From the NCBI GenBank assembly GCA_013289765.1, contig JABCZI010000011.1, positions 1-64,000 on the forward strand: a DNA stretch of 64,000 nt. Reading direction: 5' to 3'. Source of the stretch: Acidobacteriota bacterium (GTDB lineage Bacteria; Acidobacteriota; Terriglobia; Terriglobales; Acidobacteriaceae). Each line of letters opens with the position of its first letter. Positions within the stretch are counted from its first letter, which is position 1. This document shows, one piece after another, positions 62,026 to 64,000 of the stretch. A program made the position numbers and the translations under genes. The notes beneath the pieces were generated by a model. The model did no database searches. It had not been told where the DNA came from and saw only the letters and a list, made by a program, of their open reading frames with translations.

Positions 62026-62400
62026 TCACGGCGCGATTTCTTGCCGCAGATGTTTTGCCAGTTTCTGAATGCGCTTTAGTTTTTCAAGAGTGTCTTTGGG
62101 GTGCAGGCCGTGATTTACGGACTCGATATCACCCTGCAACGATTGCGAAAGTTCCAGAAGTTCGCGAGCCTCGCGCTGTAGCTGGTCCGGATCGAGTTTG
62201 GTCTTCGGCTGGGCGCTGGGGCCAGTCGGTTCCTGGGGCTGAAGATGCGGCACATTGCCCTGTTTGGTCGGCATGTGGGTCTGCAATGCTGCGAAGGCAA
62301 GAGCCGAGTCAGGCGTGGAGATTGCAACGTATTCTTGCGTAGCTTGACAGAAACAGAAAGTAGCGGCCAGGAGAAACGAGAATGAACCAAACAGTCCCAC
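62026..62400 (-). CDS. Secreted coiled-coil hypothetical protein
   Basis: 124 residues. Hydrophobic lead (LFGSFSFLLAATFCFCQA) consistent with a signal peptide, a Pro/Gln/Thr-rich middle, then an amphipathic helical end LQREARELLELSQSLQGDIE and DTLEKLKRIQKLAKHLRQEI. The final pattern is frequent in Acidobacteria. Function unknown. It is convergent with modA. Confidence 0.65.
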   Translation of the reverse strand: MGLFGSFSFLLAATFCFCQATQEYVAISTPDSALAFAALQTHMPTKQGNVPHLQPQEPTGPSAQPKTKLDPDQLQREARELLELSQSLQGDIESVNHGLHPKDTLEKLKRIQKLAKHLRQEIAP

Positions 62401-62542
62401 AGCTGACCTCCTTGTTATTCGAGTGATGTCGACTCTCTCTCAAACAAGCAGTACTAAAACCGTTAAGATTGTACGCCGCGCGCTCCCCTGACGACATCAT
62501 GTTAGGATTTTGAGCATTGCCCTGTTACGCGGCGGCACGCTT

Positions 62543-64000
62543 ATGGCGCGGCCTTGTCCCATCTCGGTTAAAGTAATTTCAATACTGCTTCTGGGATTTA
62601 TTTTCTTAAGGAGCGCATTCGCCGCTGAGCAGTCTCCATGGCTTGAGATTCATTCGGCCCACTACACCGTGATCACCGATGCGGGCGATAAAAAGGGCAG
62701 GGAAGTCGCGCTGCGGTTCGAGCAGATGCGGTCGGTATTCGCCACGCTGCTGATGAAGGAGCGGCTGAACGAGCCAGTGCCGCTGACAATTCTTGCTTTC
62801 AAGAATGACAAGACTTATTTCCAAAGCGCGCCACTACGGCGAGGACAGCCAATCGGCGCTGCCGGCTTCTTCGTCCCCGGGGAAGACCACAACTTTATCG
62901 CACTGAACTTGTTTGAGGAAGAATCATGGCGAGCCGTCGCACATGACTTCGCCCACCTGATGCTGAACTACAACTATCCTCCGGTGCAGGGATGGTTCGA
63001 CGAAGGATTGGCGGAGTACTTCAGCTCGATCCGCCTCGACAATAAGCAGGTGGAGATTGGCGGCGATCCTGAGTTGCAGTCCGCTTACACAGAAGACTTG
63101 CTGCAGAACCAGCGCGAGGTGCGCAATCCTCCGAAGTCGCTTACGGAATTACTCAGCGGGCAAGCATGGCTCGCGCTGCCGGACTTGCTGACCATGAAAC
63201 ACGATACATCTTCCTATACGGAAAGCACGCATAACACGCTGTTCTATGCGCAATCGTGGATGGTGATGCATTATCTGCTGCATGAGAAAAAGCTGCCGGA
63301 AACCGGAACGTATTTTGATCTGGTCGAGAATCAGCGCGTTCCGGTGGAAGAAGCGATTCAGAAAGCGTATGGCGTAACGGTGGTGCAGTTTGACCAGGCA
63401 GTGAAAGATTACTTTCACTCGCTTAAGCCGCTATTTGCAGCACTCGACGCATCGAAGCAATCCAACTCGCGCAGTAACTCGCCGCAGGTCTATCAATTCC
63501 CGGAGATGGTTCTGAACGACATTGTGATTACCGCCAAGAGCATTCCTGAGGCCGACGCGCGCGCCTTGACGGCCGAAATGAAAATGAGAATTCCCGATCG
63601 CCGCGAGGCGGCAATACAGGAATTGCAAACGCTTGCTACTGCTACCGATCAAGCCGCAGCCAAGGCGGCGAGCGATAAGGAGCGAGACAAAAATCAAGAT
63701 CATGAGCCCAAGAAAATCGGATCAACCGCGGCGGTGGGCAACGAAATTGCGCATCGGGCACTTTTTTGGGACCACCTGCAACGTGGCGAGTTTGAGCCTG
63801 CGGCCGAGGAACTGGGTGATGCTGCCGCGATCAACCCGCGCGATATGTGGATACGCTATTACCTTTCCGTGTTGAAGTACCGGATTTCCCAGGCGAAGCA
63901 CACCGAGATGCTGGGGCTGCCGAACATGCTGCAAGATCTCCGCGCCGTGCTCGAATGGTATCCCGAATTTGCCGACGCCTATGACTTGACGGCGATTGCG
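62543..64000 (+). CDS. Gluzincin/peptidase-MA-like protein with HDFAH motif, 3' truncated
   Basis: The frame is open from ATG 62543 to the window end, so the 3' end lies beyond. At least 486 residues. Signal peptide (ISILLLGFIFLRSAFAAEQS), then a peptidase-MA-like region with AVAHDFAHLMLNYN and VQGWFDEGLAEYFSS, i.e. two His and a Glu ligand, but the catalytic Glu of HExxH is replaced by Asp. A TPR-like part starts near residue 395 (ALFWDHLQRGEFEPAAEELG). No SD before the ATG. Probably periplasmic; catalysis uncertain. Confidence 0.75.
   Translation, partial: MARPCPISVKVISILLLGFIFLRSAFAAEQSPWLEIHSAHYTVITDAGDKKGREVALRFEQMRSVFATLLMKERLNEPVPLTILAFKNDKTYFQSAPLRRGQPIGAAGFFVPGEDHNFIALNLFEEESWRAVAHDFAHLMLNYNYPPVQGWFDEGLAEYFSSIRLDNKQVEIGGDPELQSAYTEDLLQNQREVRNPPKSLTELLSGQAWLALPDLLTMKHDTSSYTESTHNTLFYAQSWMVMHYLLHEKKLPETGTYFDLVENQRVPVEEAIQKAYGVTVVQFDQAVKDYFHSLKPLFAALDASKQSNSRSNSPQVYQFPEMVLNDIVITAKSIPEADARALTAEMKMRIPDRREAAIQELQTLATATDQAAAKAASDKERDKNQDHEPKKIGSTAAVGNEIAHRALFWDHLQRGEFEPAAEELGDAAAINPRDMWIRYYLSVLKYRISQAKHTEMLGLPNMLQDLRAVLEWYPEFADAYDLTAIA

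Overview
The window looks like a chromosomal segment of an Acidobacteriota bacterium (Terriglobia / Koribacter-like). This rests on the complete S10-spc-alpha ribosomal order running into secY-adk-map-infA-rpmJ, a VWFA protein of the kind described in Acidobacteria, fairly high GC, and intergenic palindromes typical of these genomes. The phylum is an inference from gene content; no 16S gene is present.

Layout. (1) Bases 1-18,410 (+): the 3' end of tuf, then 31 genes from rpsJ to rplQ, closed by a 13-bp terminator hairpin. The order is canonical, but many junctions hold inserted palindromic repeats, and S19, L22, S17, L5 and L17 carry extra tails. (2) 18,571-21,120: a membrane-anchored hypothetical, and guaB-vanZ on the minus strand. 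(3) 21,294-30,258 (+): rimP-nusA-infB-ylxP-rbfA-nrnA, a translation/transcription/RNA-turnover cluster with an attenuator-like leader, followed by an ArnT-type glycosyltransferase and a GNAT acetyltransferase. (4) 31,407-38,405 (-): small membrane proteins, an M24 peptidase, a POT peptide transporter, DUF167, a PLP homeostasis protein (YggS) and an OPT transporter. (5) 38,680-47,106 (+ mostly): zinc-ribbon protein, ComF, HNH nuclease, a small minus-strand zinc protein, HtpX, MoxR, a transglutaminase-like protease, a DUF4149 protein, YchF and a ZIP transporter. (6) 47,250-55,955: VWFA protein, S55 (SpoIVB-type) peptidase, Tat-exported acetamidase-like protein, CPBP protease and uvrA. (7) 56,169-64,000: small ORFs, a response regulator, a candidate structured RNA with its own terminator, a porin, a molybdate cluster (HTH-Mop regulator, small molybdopterin-fold protein, stand-alone Mop protein, ModA) that lacks modB and modC, a coiled-coil secreted protein, and a truncated metallopeptidase-like gene running off the end.

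How it works together. Regions 1 and 3 make ribosomes, RNA polymerase alpha, the Sec channel and initiation factors. Region 4 suits peptide scavenging (POT and OPT importers plus an M24 peptidase). Region 6 is an envelope and secreted-protein block. Region 7 senses and binds molybdate.

Most unusual signals: (a) at least eight families of intergenic repeats, two of them built from iterated 7-8-mers arranged as inverted arms around a variable core; (b) a roughly 110-nt structured RNA with an intrinsic terminator at 57.84-57.95 kb; (c) an attenuator-like leader before rimP and a nested hairpin before infB; (d) several genes whose -10 box lies 6-12 nt from the start codon, suggesting leaderless mRNAs; (e) the orphan molybdate cluster with an operator-like dyad.
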